64,000 bases of DNA, taken from contig OY770026.1 in NCBI GenBank assembly GCA_963669455.1, forward strand, positions 3,720,001 through 3,784,000, given 5' to 3'. Positions within the stretch are counted from its first letter, which is position 1. The number at the start of each line of letters is the position of its first letter. Below are positions 42,421 to 50,852 of this stretch, one piece after another. A program made the translations under genes and the position numbers. The notes beneath the pieces were generated by a model. It ran no database searches and was not told the origin of the DNA. It saw only the letters and a list, made by a program, of their open reading frames with translations. The stretch comes from JAWKWH01 sp963669455. Its GTDB lineage: Bacteria > Pseudomonadota > Alphaproteobacteria > Rhizobiales > Rhizobiaceae.

Positions 42421-45400
42421 GAGGCCCCTCCATCGCCATCACCGGCACCGGACGACCATTCCAGCGCTCTTGCGAGATGGTCATAGTCGCCATTCATGTC
42501 ATGTTCGCGCAGTGGCAGGGCGCGCGATTTGTAGCCGTTTTTCTCATCGGCATAAAAGGACAACAAATGTTCCAGCCGCGACCAGGCTTCATCGGCAAGC
42601 TCATGTGCCAGCCGGGTTTGCCGGTTGTAGTTTAAAATCGATTCCGGCTTGACCGACCCATCGGGCGCCAGGCGGACAAACGTCAAATCAGCGGGCTGAA
42701 GCGCGCCCACGAGTTCGAATGCGCCGCGTGCCAACAAAGCCCCTTCCAGCGCCAACTGCGGTGACAACAGCGTATGGGCCTGCGCCTTGGTTGGAAAACT
42801 TCCGGTCTTATAGTCGATGATTTCTGCGTGGCGCGCGCCGTCAAGAACATCGATCCGGTCAGCGCGGCCTGACAGCACCACGCCCGTCGCGCCGACCTCG
42901 ATGCGCCCGGATGCGATTTCGGTGTGTTTCGAGCGCACGCCGCGCGACTGCTCTTTCTCCCAGGCGATTATTTTCGGCGCCATCACGGTAAAGCGCGGCC
43001 ACCAGACGGACTGGACGTCCTCGGGTAATCCCGCCTCGGCAAAACATTTTGAGGCGATTGCCAAAAGCGCCGATTCCGCCTCGGGGTCCCCAGGCCCGGT
43101 GCCGGAGGCGATGAACCGATGCAGGATTTCATGAAACAGCGATCCGCGCTCTACCGCGCCGGGATCGCGGCTTAGTGGATCGAGCGGTTCGAGCCGCAAA
43201 ATGCGCCGAGCGTAGACCGCGTAAGGGTCGCGGCGCAGCGTTTCTATTTCCGTTACGGAAAACCGTTTCGGGCGAACCGAAAGCGGTGGCGCGGGACAGG
43301 GCTGCATCACCGTGCCCGGCGCGCCGGCCTCATCGATTGCTGCGGCAAGGTCGAGGAAGTGCCTTCCGCGGCCGATCATCGCCTCGGTGACTGGTTCGCC
43401 GATCAGCGTCAACAATCTTTGCAGCCAGCGCGACCGCGATGCCGGCGCGCCGTCGGCACGGGCAGATCGTGCCAGGACAACATTTTCAGCACCCATCGCC
43501 ATCTGGAAATCATGCGCGGCCTGCCCGGTTCTGCGCTCCGGCGGCTCCAGTCCCATACCGCCGGCGAGGACCCGCGACATGAAACGACCGGTCTCGGCCT
43601 TTCGCGGCCAGCTTCCCTCATTAAGTGCGCCGATCACCATTGTGTCGACACTTTGAAGGCGCGCTTCCAGCACGCCCCAGATGGCGATCCTGCCATCGCC
43701 GGCAGAAGACGGTTTGACAATCTCGGGCGCAATCAACGCGGCAAGCACATCAGGCAGTTCGTCAGGTCTGCACGAAAGCCCGTTTTCGGCTGCAATGACC
43801 GCGCGCAGCAGGGAGGCCAGGCTTTCACCGTCATCCCCCTGGTAAAGGCAGGCCAGTGATCCGGTTTCATCGCTTGCTGACGCTTCCATGGCCTGCACAA
43901 TGGCCACCAGCGCCTGGCCCAGTTCGACGTCGGCCAAATCGCGTAAGCGGCACAATGGAACAACCGCCTCGTGCAGCACGCCGAGAAATTCCCGAATCTC
44001 GCCGATTTCCCCCTCCCCGATCCTGGCAAACCAGATCGGCGGATGGCTACTTGCTTCAAGCTCGCTCAGCCGGTTTTCGAAATCCGTCAGGATATTTGCG
44101 ATATCGGGCCGCCCGGTTGCGCCGCGCAACAGGACCAGCTCGGCAATCGAGGCCAGATGACGCGCGGCCTGCCGTTGCATTTTGCAGGCCAGCAAGGGGT
44201 GTGCGAGCAGGTCCAGCAGCATTGCCGGATCACCGGGTCTGAGCGATACATCAACCAAGAGCCGCAGGAATGATCCTTGCGGCGTGGCGGCCAGCGGCTG
44301 GCCGCCGGAATCATCGGCGACAATGCCGAAACGAAGAAGCTCCGAAGACACTCTGCGCGCCAGGTTCCGATCGCCGGTGACCAGCGCGGCGCGCCGGCCC
44401 GGCCCGGTGACGGACTGCCGCAGGCAAATGGCAATCGCCAGCGCTTCCTCGCGTTCATTGGCCGCCTCTATCAGTGTGACACCATCGAGCGCCCGGGCCT
44501 CAATCACGGCGGCGGCCTGCCCTGAATTACGCGACCAGGCGTCGGTGGTTTCGGCCGGCCGCAGGGCCTCGTTGACAAGCCAGGCGCGCCCGGCCGCTTC
44601 AGCTGGTTGGCTGCCCAGTTCACCGACACCGGTGCGGTCTGCACCGATTGCGCCAAGCAGCTTTTTCAGGCCAAACTGGGGATGGCCAAAAACCGACGGC
44701 GCCGTTTCGGTGTCGCTGATCAGCGTCCAGGCTTCGTCATCCAACTGCTTGTCGAGCCCCGGTAATATGACAGCGCCGGAAGGGTGATGGGCAATCGCGG
44801 ATAACAGCCTGGCGGTCGCCGGTATTGATCCGGTCGAACCGGCGGCAATCACCGGGCCGGATTGGCCACCATTGTTCAGTCTTTCGGCCTCGGCGTCGAT
44901 TTGTGCACTACGCCATGCCGCCGGGTTTGACAGACCGCGCTCAGCCAGTGCTTCGGGCCAGCGGTCGGTTACGATTTTCAAAAAATCCAGCGTCACCTGC
45001 CACCAGCCGGCAAGTTCTTCTGGAACCAGTTTCGCCAATGACCCCCAGCTTGCGCCTTCTGTCTCAACCTCGTCGATCAGGGTGGCAAGATCGCGTGCCA
45101 GCCAGATCGCATCCGCGGTCGAAGCGGGGATTACCAGTTCCTCTTCGAACAGGATTGCGACATGGGCCGGTAACCTGCTCTTCCAGGCTCTGACCAGTGG
45201 CGCCAGTGCAAACAAGCGGTCATGGGCGTCGACAGGCGGGAGCACATCGGTCAGGCCGGAATTGCCCAGATCGAAGAGCCTGGCTTCCTCGTCAAATTCG
45301 CCGAGTGGACGGATCGTCGGCAATATGACGGCGCTGCCACCGACACGTTCGACGAAAATACTCCTAAGCGTCCGCGCCGCACGTCTGGTCGGCACATAGA

Positions 45401-45533
45401 TGGTGGCGCTTGCAATGCCGGCGCCACTGGCGTCAAAGCCTGGAACCAATTGATTTTGCAAAAAAGCCTCGGCCAAGGCCGGCAAGAACGGTACCCCGGC
45501 AGGAATGGACCATAGGTTGGGAGGTGCTGTCAT
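42417..45533 (-). CDS. addB: Double-strand break repair protein AddB
   Basis: A 1038-residue partner of AddA with an inactivated helicase-like N-terminal half (YVPTRRAARTLRS, no intact Walker A) and a C-terminal RecB-family nuclease domain (SVTEIETLRRDPYAVYARRIL, EIIDYKTGSFPTKAQ). This alphaproteobacterial AddB type has the expected length. ATG 45533 begins MTAPPNLWSIPAG, the usual N-terminus; a longer frame upstream overlaps murU and is rejected. The gap to the murU stop is 5 bp, so murU, addB and addA form one transcript. Confidence 0.95.
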   Translation of the reverse strand: MTAPPNLWSIPAGVPFLPALAEAFLQNQLVPGFDASGAGIASATIYVPTRRAARTLRSIFVERVGGSAVILPTIRPLGEFDEEARLFDLGNSGLTDVLPPVDAHDRLFALAPLVRAWKSRLPAHVAILFEEELVIPASTADAIWLARDLATLIDEVETEGASWGSLAKLVPEELAGWWQVTLDFLKIVTDRWPEALAERGLSNPAAWRSAQIDAEAERLNNGGQSGPVIAAGSTGSIPATARLLSAIAHHPSGAVILPGLDKQLDDEAWTLISDTETAPSVFGHPQFGLKKLLGAIGADRTGVGELGSQPAEAAGRAWLVNEALRPAETTDAWSRNSGQAAAVIEARALDGVTLIEAANEREEALAIAICLRQSVTGPGRRAALVTGDRNLARRVSSELLRFGIVADDSGGQPLAATPQGSFLRLLVDVSLRPGDPAMLLDLLAHPLLACKMQRQAARHLASIAELVLLRGATGRPDIANILTDFENRLSELEASSHPPIWFARIGEGEIGEIREFLGVLHEAVVPLCRLRDLADVELGQALVAIVQAMEASASDETGSLACLYQGDDGESLASLLRAVIAAENGLSCRPDELPDVLAALIAPEIVKPSSAGDGRIAIWGVLEARLQSVDTMVIGALNEGSWPRKAETGRFMSRVLAGGMGLEPPERRTGQAAHDFQMAMGAENVVLARSARADGAPASRSRWLQRLLTLIGEPVTEAMIGRGRHFLDLAAAIDEAGAPGTVMQPCPAPPLSVRPKRFSVTEIETLRRDPYAVYARRILRLEPLDPLSRDPGAVERGSLFHEILHRFIASGTGPGDPEAESALLAIASKCFAEAGLPEDVQSVWWPRFTVMAPKIIAWEKEQSRGVRSKHTEIASGRIEVGATGVVLSGRADRIDVLDGARHAEIIDYKTGSFPTKAQAHTLLSPQLALEGALLARGAFELVGALQPADLTFVRLAPDGSVKPESILNYNRQTRLAHELADEAWSRLEHLLSFYADEKNGYKSRALPLREHDMNGDYDHLARALEWSSGAGDGDGGAS

Positions 45534-45538
45534 GACGG

Positions 45539-46264
45539 TCAAGCGGTCGGCTGAGCGTTGACTGCCTGCTCTGCCGGACTGATCGCATCGGGTGTTCCGA
45601 CGGTGATCCATTGCCCGTGCATCGCCTTGCCGAAAAGTCTTTTTGAGCCAATCGCCTGATCAAAATAGCTGTTGAGCGATTGCGGGCCGGCAGATGCTCC
45701 GGCAAAAATCCGTGGATGTATAATCGCGGCACCGGCATAGATCAGGGCACCATCCTGCCCGCGTGCCCTAATCAGTCGGCCGTCCTGGCGGAGAAGAAAA
45801 TCACCCCCGCCATTGTGACCGACAGATTGTTCAAGCGATGCAAGCATCAAAAGAATATCCATCGCATCGCCATCCCAGGCAAGGGCCATGCGCTCAAGAT
45901 TTTGTATTTCATCGTCGATCCAGAAAGTATCCGCGTTGACGATAAAAAACGGATCGCTGCCCAGAGCGGGTAGTGCCTTGATGATGCCGCCGGCGGAATC
46001 AAGCAGCTGCCCGCGCTCATCGGATATGACGATATCAGGCTTGTCGCGCAATGCGACATGGTCGATGATCTGATCCGGCAGATAGTGGACATTGACCACG
46101 GCTTTCCCAACGCCGGCATCGGCCAGCATGTCGAGGCCACGGTCAAGCAGGGTTTTGCCGGCAATTTCGATTAAAGGTTTTGGCCGTGTTTCGGTGAGCG
46201 GCCGCATGCGCTTGCCGAGCCCGGCCGCCAGGACCATCGCGGATTTGATGGCAGGCGGCGTCAT
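45539..46264 (-). CDS. murU: MurNAc-1-phosphate uridylyltransferase-like nucleotidyltransferase
   Basis: A 241-residue sugar-nucleotidyltransferase. The nucleotide-binding loop is MVLAAGLGKRMRPLTETRPKPLIEIAGK; FFIVNADTFW carries the metal-binding Asp. In Pseudomonas, MurU makes UDP-MurNAc from MurNAc-1-P supplied by AmgK, the cell-wall recycling bypass. The upstream gene is a TsaE-AmgK fusion overlapping by 4 bp, which strongly supports that role. Mannose-1-phosphate guanylyltransferases share the fold, so the donor is inferred from context. Confidence 0.88.
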   Translation of the reverse strand: MTPPAIKSAMVLAAGLGKRMRPLTETRPKPLIEIAGKTLLDRGLDMLADAGVGKAVVNVHYLPDQIIDHVALRDKPDIVISDERGQLLDSAGGIIKALPALGSDPFFIVNADTFWIDDEIQNLERMALAWDGDAMDILLMLASLEQSVGHNGGGDFLLRQDGRLIRARGQDGALIYAGAAIIHPRIFAGASAGPQSLNSYFDQAIGSKRLFGKAMHGQWITVGTPDAISPAEQAVNAQPTA

Positions 46265-47775
46265 GCAGGCGTCTCGTCAATCAAACCCCATCGCCGGTAG
46301 AGCTCGCAAACCGGGGCGAGCGCATCATGCGCGATGGAGCGCAACAGATAATCGCGAACGCGTGGCAGGTGTTTCAGATAGGCCGGTTTTCCGTCGCGGC
46401 GGTTCAGGCGAACAAAAATCCCCAATATTTTGGAGCAGCGCTGGACCGACATAATCGCATAGGCTTTGCGGAATTTTTGCTCGTCGAATGCGCCGGCACG
46501 GGCTCGAACGCCACAATAGTGATCAAGCAGATGTGTTTCCAGTTCATGCGAAACGGTGACCCGCGCATCCTGACCCAGCGATGCCATATCGTAAGCAGAC
46601 GGACCGATAAGCGCATCCTGGAAGTCGATCAGGCCGAGCCGGTCCATGCCTGCCAGATGTTCGCGCCAGATCAGATTAGGCGAATGAAAATCGCGCAGTA
46701 CCAGGCTTTTTTCGACATCATCGAGTTGCAGCACGACCTCATCCCAAGCATTTTGAAAGGCCTTGCGGTCACCCGCTTCTATCTGACGACCGGTGATTTC
46801 GGGAACATACCAGTCGAGCAGTAATTCGACTTCGATCATTATCGCATCGCGATCATAGACCGGGATTTCGTGCCGGGCGCCTTGCGGCGCGTCCATGATT
46901 ACCGGCCAGTCAACCCGGTGCATGAACGCCAGCAGTTCAGCTGCGGCCCGGTAGCGCTCCCGGATGGGTGTGGATTTCTGATCGACCACCCCTTCGCTTC
47001 CAAGATGTTCAAGCAACAGGAACCCGTTTTCCAGATCGGCGGCATAAATTTCCGGTGCGGAAAATCCGTTCCGGCGCAGGCCGTGTCCGATGGCGACAAA
47101 GGGCACGACCGATTCCGACAATTTCGCTATTCGGCTATAGGGCTTGCCATCTCTCACCGGCGGACCGTCCGGCTGTTCCGGCGCGTTCATGATCAATCTC
47201 GGCACAGTTCCATCCAGTGCGACGGTCTCATAGGATCGTGTCGAAGCGTCACCGGCAAGCGGGGTCCGTGTGGCATCACCCCAGCCGGCATTTGTTAAAA
47301 ACCCCCGCAGCAAAAAAGACCGGGCCACACGATCTCCGGCATCCGGTAAAAAGTCTATCGTTGCCGATCTTGCGCCATCGCCGGTCTCCGCCAGCGTGAT
47401 TGTGATCGCGGATTCCGGCATGGCGGCGGCACCGTTTTCCGGCCATTCGACAAGCGCAATCCCATCCTGCAATGCGCCGTCGAGATCCAGTTCGTCGACC
47501 TCATGTGGATCTGTTAGCCGGTAAAAATCGAAATGCGCTATTGGTATCGCTGCCTGATAGGTCTGGACAAGCGTATAGGTCGGGCTTGGGACGTCCATCA
47601 GCGGATTGACGGCAAGCGCCCTGATCAGCGCGCGCGCAAGTGTTGTCTTTCCGGCACCCAATGGGCCTGACAATGCGACCAGATCGCCCTTTTTCAGAGC
47701 AGCCGCAATGTCTTCGCCCAACTGGGCGGTTGCCTTTTCATCCGCCAAATCAAGCGTTGTCGTCGTGCTGCCCAT
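46261..47775 (-). CDS. tsaE: TsaE - AmgK fusion: tRNA t6A ATPase plus cell-wall sugar kinase
   Basis: A 504-residue two-domain protein. Residues 1 to about 150 are TsaE: Walker A SGPLGAGKTTLAR, PSPTYTLVQTY, HFDFYRL, VEWPENG. This ATPase serves the TsaBDE complex that makes t6A at position 37 of tRNA. From about residue 165 it is an APH-like kinase: GDASTRSYETV, FLLLEHLGSEGV, LVLRDFHSPNLIW and LIDFQDALIGPSAYD, as in AmgK, which phosphorylates MurNAc/GlcNAc at C1. This fusion is common in Rhizobiales. Repeat B3 lies 7 bp upstream of the ATG, and no Shine-Dalgarno sequence is visible. Confidence 0.92.
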   Translation of the reverse strand: MGSTTTTLDLADEKATAQLGEDIAAALKKGDLVALSGPLGAGKTTLARALIRALAVNPLMDVPSPTYTLVQTYQAAIPIAHFDFYRLTDPHEVDELDLDGALQDGIALVEWPENGAAAMPESAITITLAETGDGARSATIDFLPDAGDRVARSFLLRGFLTNAGWGDATRTPLAGDASTRSYETVALDGTVPRLIMNAPEQPDGPPVRDGKPYSRIAKLSESVVPFVAIGHGLRRNGFSAPEIYAADLENGFLLLEHLGSEGVVDQKSTPIRERYRAAAELLAFMHRVDWPVIMDAPQGARHEIPVYDRDAIMIEVELLLDWYVPEITGRQIEAGDRKAFQNAWDEVVLQLDDVEKSLVLRDFHSPNLIWREHLAGMDRLGLIDFQDALIGPSAYDMASLGQDARVTVSHELETHLLDHYCGVRARAGAFDEQKFRKAYAIMSVQRCSKILGIFVRLNRRDGKPAYLKHLPRVRDYLLRSIAHDALAPVCELYRRWGLIDETPA

Positions 47776-47782
47776 GCAATTT

Positions 47783-48093
47783 TAGAGCGTATCCGGTTTA
47801 AATGGAAACGTTTGAACGCCGCTAATTTGTGCCCTGACAAGAAGCGTGGGGCGACGCGGTGTAAACACCGTTAGCCACGCGCGACGCTGTTCAGGGTGCA
47901 AAGGAGCAAGTTCAAACGATTGCGGTTTATTTAGATGTCTCAATGCGCTGGTCTCCAATCGGCTTGGCGGTCTTTTCCGCCTCGGCAGTGTCGAAATCCT
48001 CGCACGATCGTTTGATCGCACTCCGGTATTCTCCTCGCCGAACCGAAAAATCCTCACCATCAAACCGCTCCCATTTAAGCCGGATACGCTCTA
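47783..48093 (+). repeat. Family B structured repeat, copy B3 (311 bp)
   Basis: TA-flanked. The ends pair over about 22 bp (GAGCGTATCCGG then TTAAATGG) with one T.G wobble. Internal helices: 47826-47837 with 47891-47902 (12 bp, two wobbles), hairpin CGGTGT-AA-ACACCG at 47857-47870, and hairpin CGATC-GTTT-GATCG at 48005-48018. It lies between the DivL-like kinase and tsaE-amgK. Its right-hand CTA is the TAG stop of the kinase gene. Confidence 0.9.
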
Positions 48094-50652
48094 TTCCGCG
48101 GCCTCGCGCATGCCCGGATTGACAGGAAAACGGCAGATAGCGGTGGTTCCACTGGTCTTGGATGTTTCGATTGATACCTCACCGCCATGTAATTCGACAA
48201 AGCCTTTCACGATCGAAAGGCCAAGGCCGGCGCCGCGTCTGCGGCCGCCATTTGAAATCGCTTCGAAGCGCTTGAACACAGCGTCGAGCGCTTCACCGGG
48301 GATGCCGGGACCATCATCATGCACATGAAATTCGACGAAATCGCCACTCCGGCGGCAGCCGATTTCGACGGTGCTTCCTTCCGGCGCGTAATTTGTGGCA
48401 TTGACAAGCAGATTGAACAATATCTGGCGCAGCCTGTTGCCGTCGGCCAAAAACGTCTTCGGTGCGTCATCAATGTCGAGCTTGAGATTGATGTTGTGTT
48501 CGGCCATTCGCTCGGCCACCAGTTCACCGGCAGCATCAATGGTCTGCTTAACCTGCACCTCCCCGATTTCAAGGCGCATGATACCGGCATCGACAGTGGC
48601 CAGATCTAGAATGTCGTTGACAATGGTCAACAGCACCGCCGACGATGCGCCGATGTGGCTCACATAGTCTTTTTGCTTCTCGTTCAGAGGGCCGGTGGTA
48701 TTCAGATCAAGCAATTCGGTAAAGCCGATAATGTTGGTCAATGGCGATCGCAGTTCGTAGGAGACGTGCTGAACAAAATCGTTTTTCAGGCGCTCGGAGC
48801 GCTGTAACGCCTCGTTTTTGTCTTTCAGCGCCCGCTCAACATTGACGCTGTCGGTGACGTCGACGAAGGTTATCATAACCTGACCGTTTGGCAGCGGGTT
48901 CAAGGCCGAACGCAGAACCGTACCGCTTTTCAGCTCCACCTGGCCATAGCGGTCATGGCGTTCATCATCAAAACCAGTGACCGCGGCAACGAACTCACCC
49001 CATGGGCTTTCATCTGCAAGCGGATCACAAGCGGAACGTATTTCAGATATGTGCGCTTTGCCTACCGCCACTTCCGGCGTAAGGCCCCAAAGGCTGGTGA
49101 AAGCAGGGTTTGACAATTGCAGCCTGCCATCCGACCCGAAAACCGCCACACCCTCGGCGAGATTGTCCAGCGTTTCACCTTGAACACGCACGATCGTGTT
49201 ATACCGGCTTTCCAAATCGATCTTTTCGGTCAGATTTTCAAACACCCAGGTGACACCGCCACGCGGATTGGGATTTGCAATGATGCGCAATGTCCGCCCG
49301 TCCGGCAGATGCCACCAGTGCTCCTGCGGGTCGACGGCCCGGTAGGCGCTCATCACATTTTCAAGCCAGCGCCGCCATTCGGTCTGCTCGGGTAATTTGC
49401 CCTCGCTGCGCAGCCGGTCGATGACGATGGCATTTTCCGGTGCACTTTCCAGGAACCCGGTATCAAAGCCCCACAGCTCCTGAAAAGCCTGATTGTAAAA
49501 ACGCAATTTTTCGTTCTGATCGAAGATTGCGACGGCCGTGGTGAGTTGATTGAGTGTTTCAGAGTGGCTTTTTTGAACGTGGCGAATTTCATCGCGCACC
49601 GCCTCGATTTCGCTGATATCCAGCGCCAAGCCGGCGGATCCCGTAGGCCCTTGGAAATCTGTCACCGCGTATTGTCTGCGGTCGCCACCAACCACGGTCG
49701 ACAACGTGCCGGAAAAAACAGCATCCTCAGCGTGGCGTGAAACGATGGCGCCACGTGCCTGTGTTCCGAGAAATTCGCGCCCTGCCTTGATGGCTGCTTC
49801 GCAATTTTCGGCCTCAACCGCATCGACAAAGGCCTGGTTGACCCAGGTCAGCTCGTCTTCGCTCCCACGTTGCCAGAAAGGCAGAGGCAGAGCGTCCAGC
49901 ACCCCCTGGAGCACAGCATGTTCGTCCGACAGGCGCCGATGCGAAACTGTCAGGTCAGCGTGCTCCCGTTGTGCTTCGCCCACCGACAGAAACCGGACGA
50001 TGGCATGGGTCGGCGAAAAGCGGCCCTGAACCTCAAGCAGCTCCTCGCGCCGCGTTTCGATAATCAGATCGAAGGGCGTTTTCTGGTTTCGCAAGGCAGC
50101 GATAGCATGCTCGACTTCGGATGCCGAACGCGGCGACAGCCAGCGCCCAAACGCCAAAAAGGCCGAACGCTCCCCCGGAGCCCCGGCCCTTGCGGCCAGG
50201 GAACCGATGACTTCCGGCCTTTCACCCTCCCGGCCCCAGACAACCAGCTTTTGATCACGCAGATTGAGAAACGCATCGGAGCGCTGCACATCGGCATCCA
50301 ATTCAGCGATACGGCCTCGAAGTTCAACATTTTCCGCCGCAATACGCGCGCGCTCGCGGATCAACCAGATGGCTGAAAGCAAGGCCGCGCCCATCGCTCC
50401 GGCAAAGATCGACAGCTCAATGACTTCGGGCGTTCCGATCACAAAATCAGCAGGCAATTGCAGAAGGTCCAAAATCTCGTTTTGAGCAAATGCCGGAACT
50501 GTGCCCGCGGCCAACAAAGAGATTGTGGCTACCGGCTTGAGCGGCAAATGGCGGCACAAATGTGCAAGCGCCCGAAGCCTTCTCAGCCCGGACCGTTCCA
50601 TATCCCCGATTTCGTTGCCTAACCCTGCTCCGGCTGGGTGTACTGCCGGCAT
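48091..50652 (-). CDS. divL: DivL-like PAS sensor pseudo-histidine kinase (Tyr in the H-box)
   Basis: About 853 residues: a signal-like hydrophobic stretch near residues 45-60, a membrane segment (IELSIFAGAMGAALLSAIWLI), a coiled coil, at least three PAS-like domains (ALPLPFWQRGSEDELTWVNQAF; LTTAVAIFDQNEKLRFYNQAF; LAEGVAVFGSDGRLQLSNPAF) and a HisKA/HATPase core (NLLVNATNYAPEG, HDDGPGIPGE, GAGLGLSIVKGFVELHGG). The H-box reads HVSYELRSPLTNI, with Tyr632 where the phosphorylated His should be, the DivL hallmark. In Caulobacter DivL links DivK to CckA-CtrA cell-cycle signalling. ATG 50652 has AAAGGA upstream; ATG 50601 is an alternative. The TAG stop is supplied by repeat B3. Confidence 0.88.
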   Translation of the reverse strand: MPAVHPAGAGLGNEIGDMERSGLRRLRALAHLCRHLPLKPVATISLLAAGTVPAFAQNEILDLLQLPADFVIGTPEVIELSIFAGAMGAALLSAIWLIRERARIAAENVELRGRIAELDADVQRSDAFLNLRDQKLVVWGREGERPEVIGSLAARAGAPGERSAFLAFGRWLSPRSASEVEHAIAALRNQKTPFDLIIETRREELLEVQGRFSPTHAIVRFLSVGEAQREHADLTVSHRRLSDEHAVLQGVLDALPLPFWQRGSEDELTWVNQAFVDAVEAENCEAAIKAGREFLGTQARGAIVSRHAEDAVFSGTLSTVVGGDRRQYAVTDFQGPTGSAGLALDISEIEAVRDEIRHVQKSHSETLNQLTTAVAIFDQNEKLRFYNQAFQELWGFDTGFLESAPENAIVIDRLRSEGKLPEQTEWRRWLENVMSAYRAVDPQEHWWHLPDGRTLRIIANPNPRGGVTWVFENLTEKIDLESRYNTIVRVQGETLDNLAEGVAVFGSDGRLQLSNPAFTSLWGLTPEVAVGKAHISEIRSACDPLADESPWGEFVAAVTGFDDERHDRYGQVELKSGTVLRSALNPLPNGQVMITFVDVTDSVNVERALKDKNEALQRSERLKNDFVQHVSYELRSPLTNIIGFTELLDLNTTGPLNEKQKDYVSHIGASSAVLLTIVNDILDLATVDAGIMRLEIGEVQVKQTIDAAGELVAERMAEHNINLKLDIDDAPKTFLADGNRLRQILFNLLVNATNYAPEGSTVEIGCRRSGDFVEFHVHDDGPGIPGEALDAVFKRFEAISNGGRRRGAGLGLSIVKGFVELHGGEVSIETSKTSGTTAICRFPVNPGMREAAE

Positions 50653-50788
50653 GCCTTGGTCCTTTCCGCCGCCGAATGGCAAGACCGCCTGATTGACTCA
50701 TGTCGCGCACGAATACACATCGATAAACCGCAACCCGAATCACTCCACTGTACCTGACCGCCGAATCGGCGTGAAGAACATTTGCCGC

Positions 50789-50823
50789 AAAAAAAGGCCG
50801 GATGATTTGTCAATCATCCGGCC
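50789..50823 (-). terminator. Rho-independent terminator of ahcY
   Basis: On the minus strand GGCCGGATGATT pairs perfectly with AATCATCCGGCC around a 4-nt loop and is followed by seven T's. It lies 29 bp after the ahcY stop. Confidence 0.95.
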
Positions 50824-50852
50824 ACAATATCTTGTGTATGACTAACGGAAAA

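Noticed and set aside
47782..48063. A 93-codon minus-strand open frame in repeat B3, similar to one in B2
   Set aside because: The similarity follows from the shared repeat DNA. The frame is broken early in B4 and differs in B1, and base changes preserve pairing rather than amino acids, so I do not call a protein.
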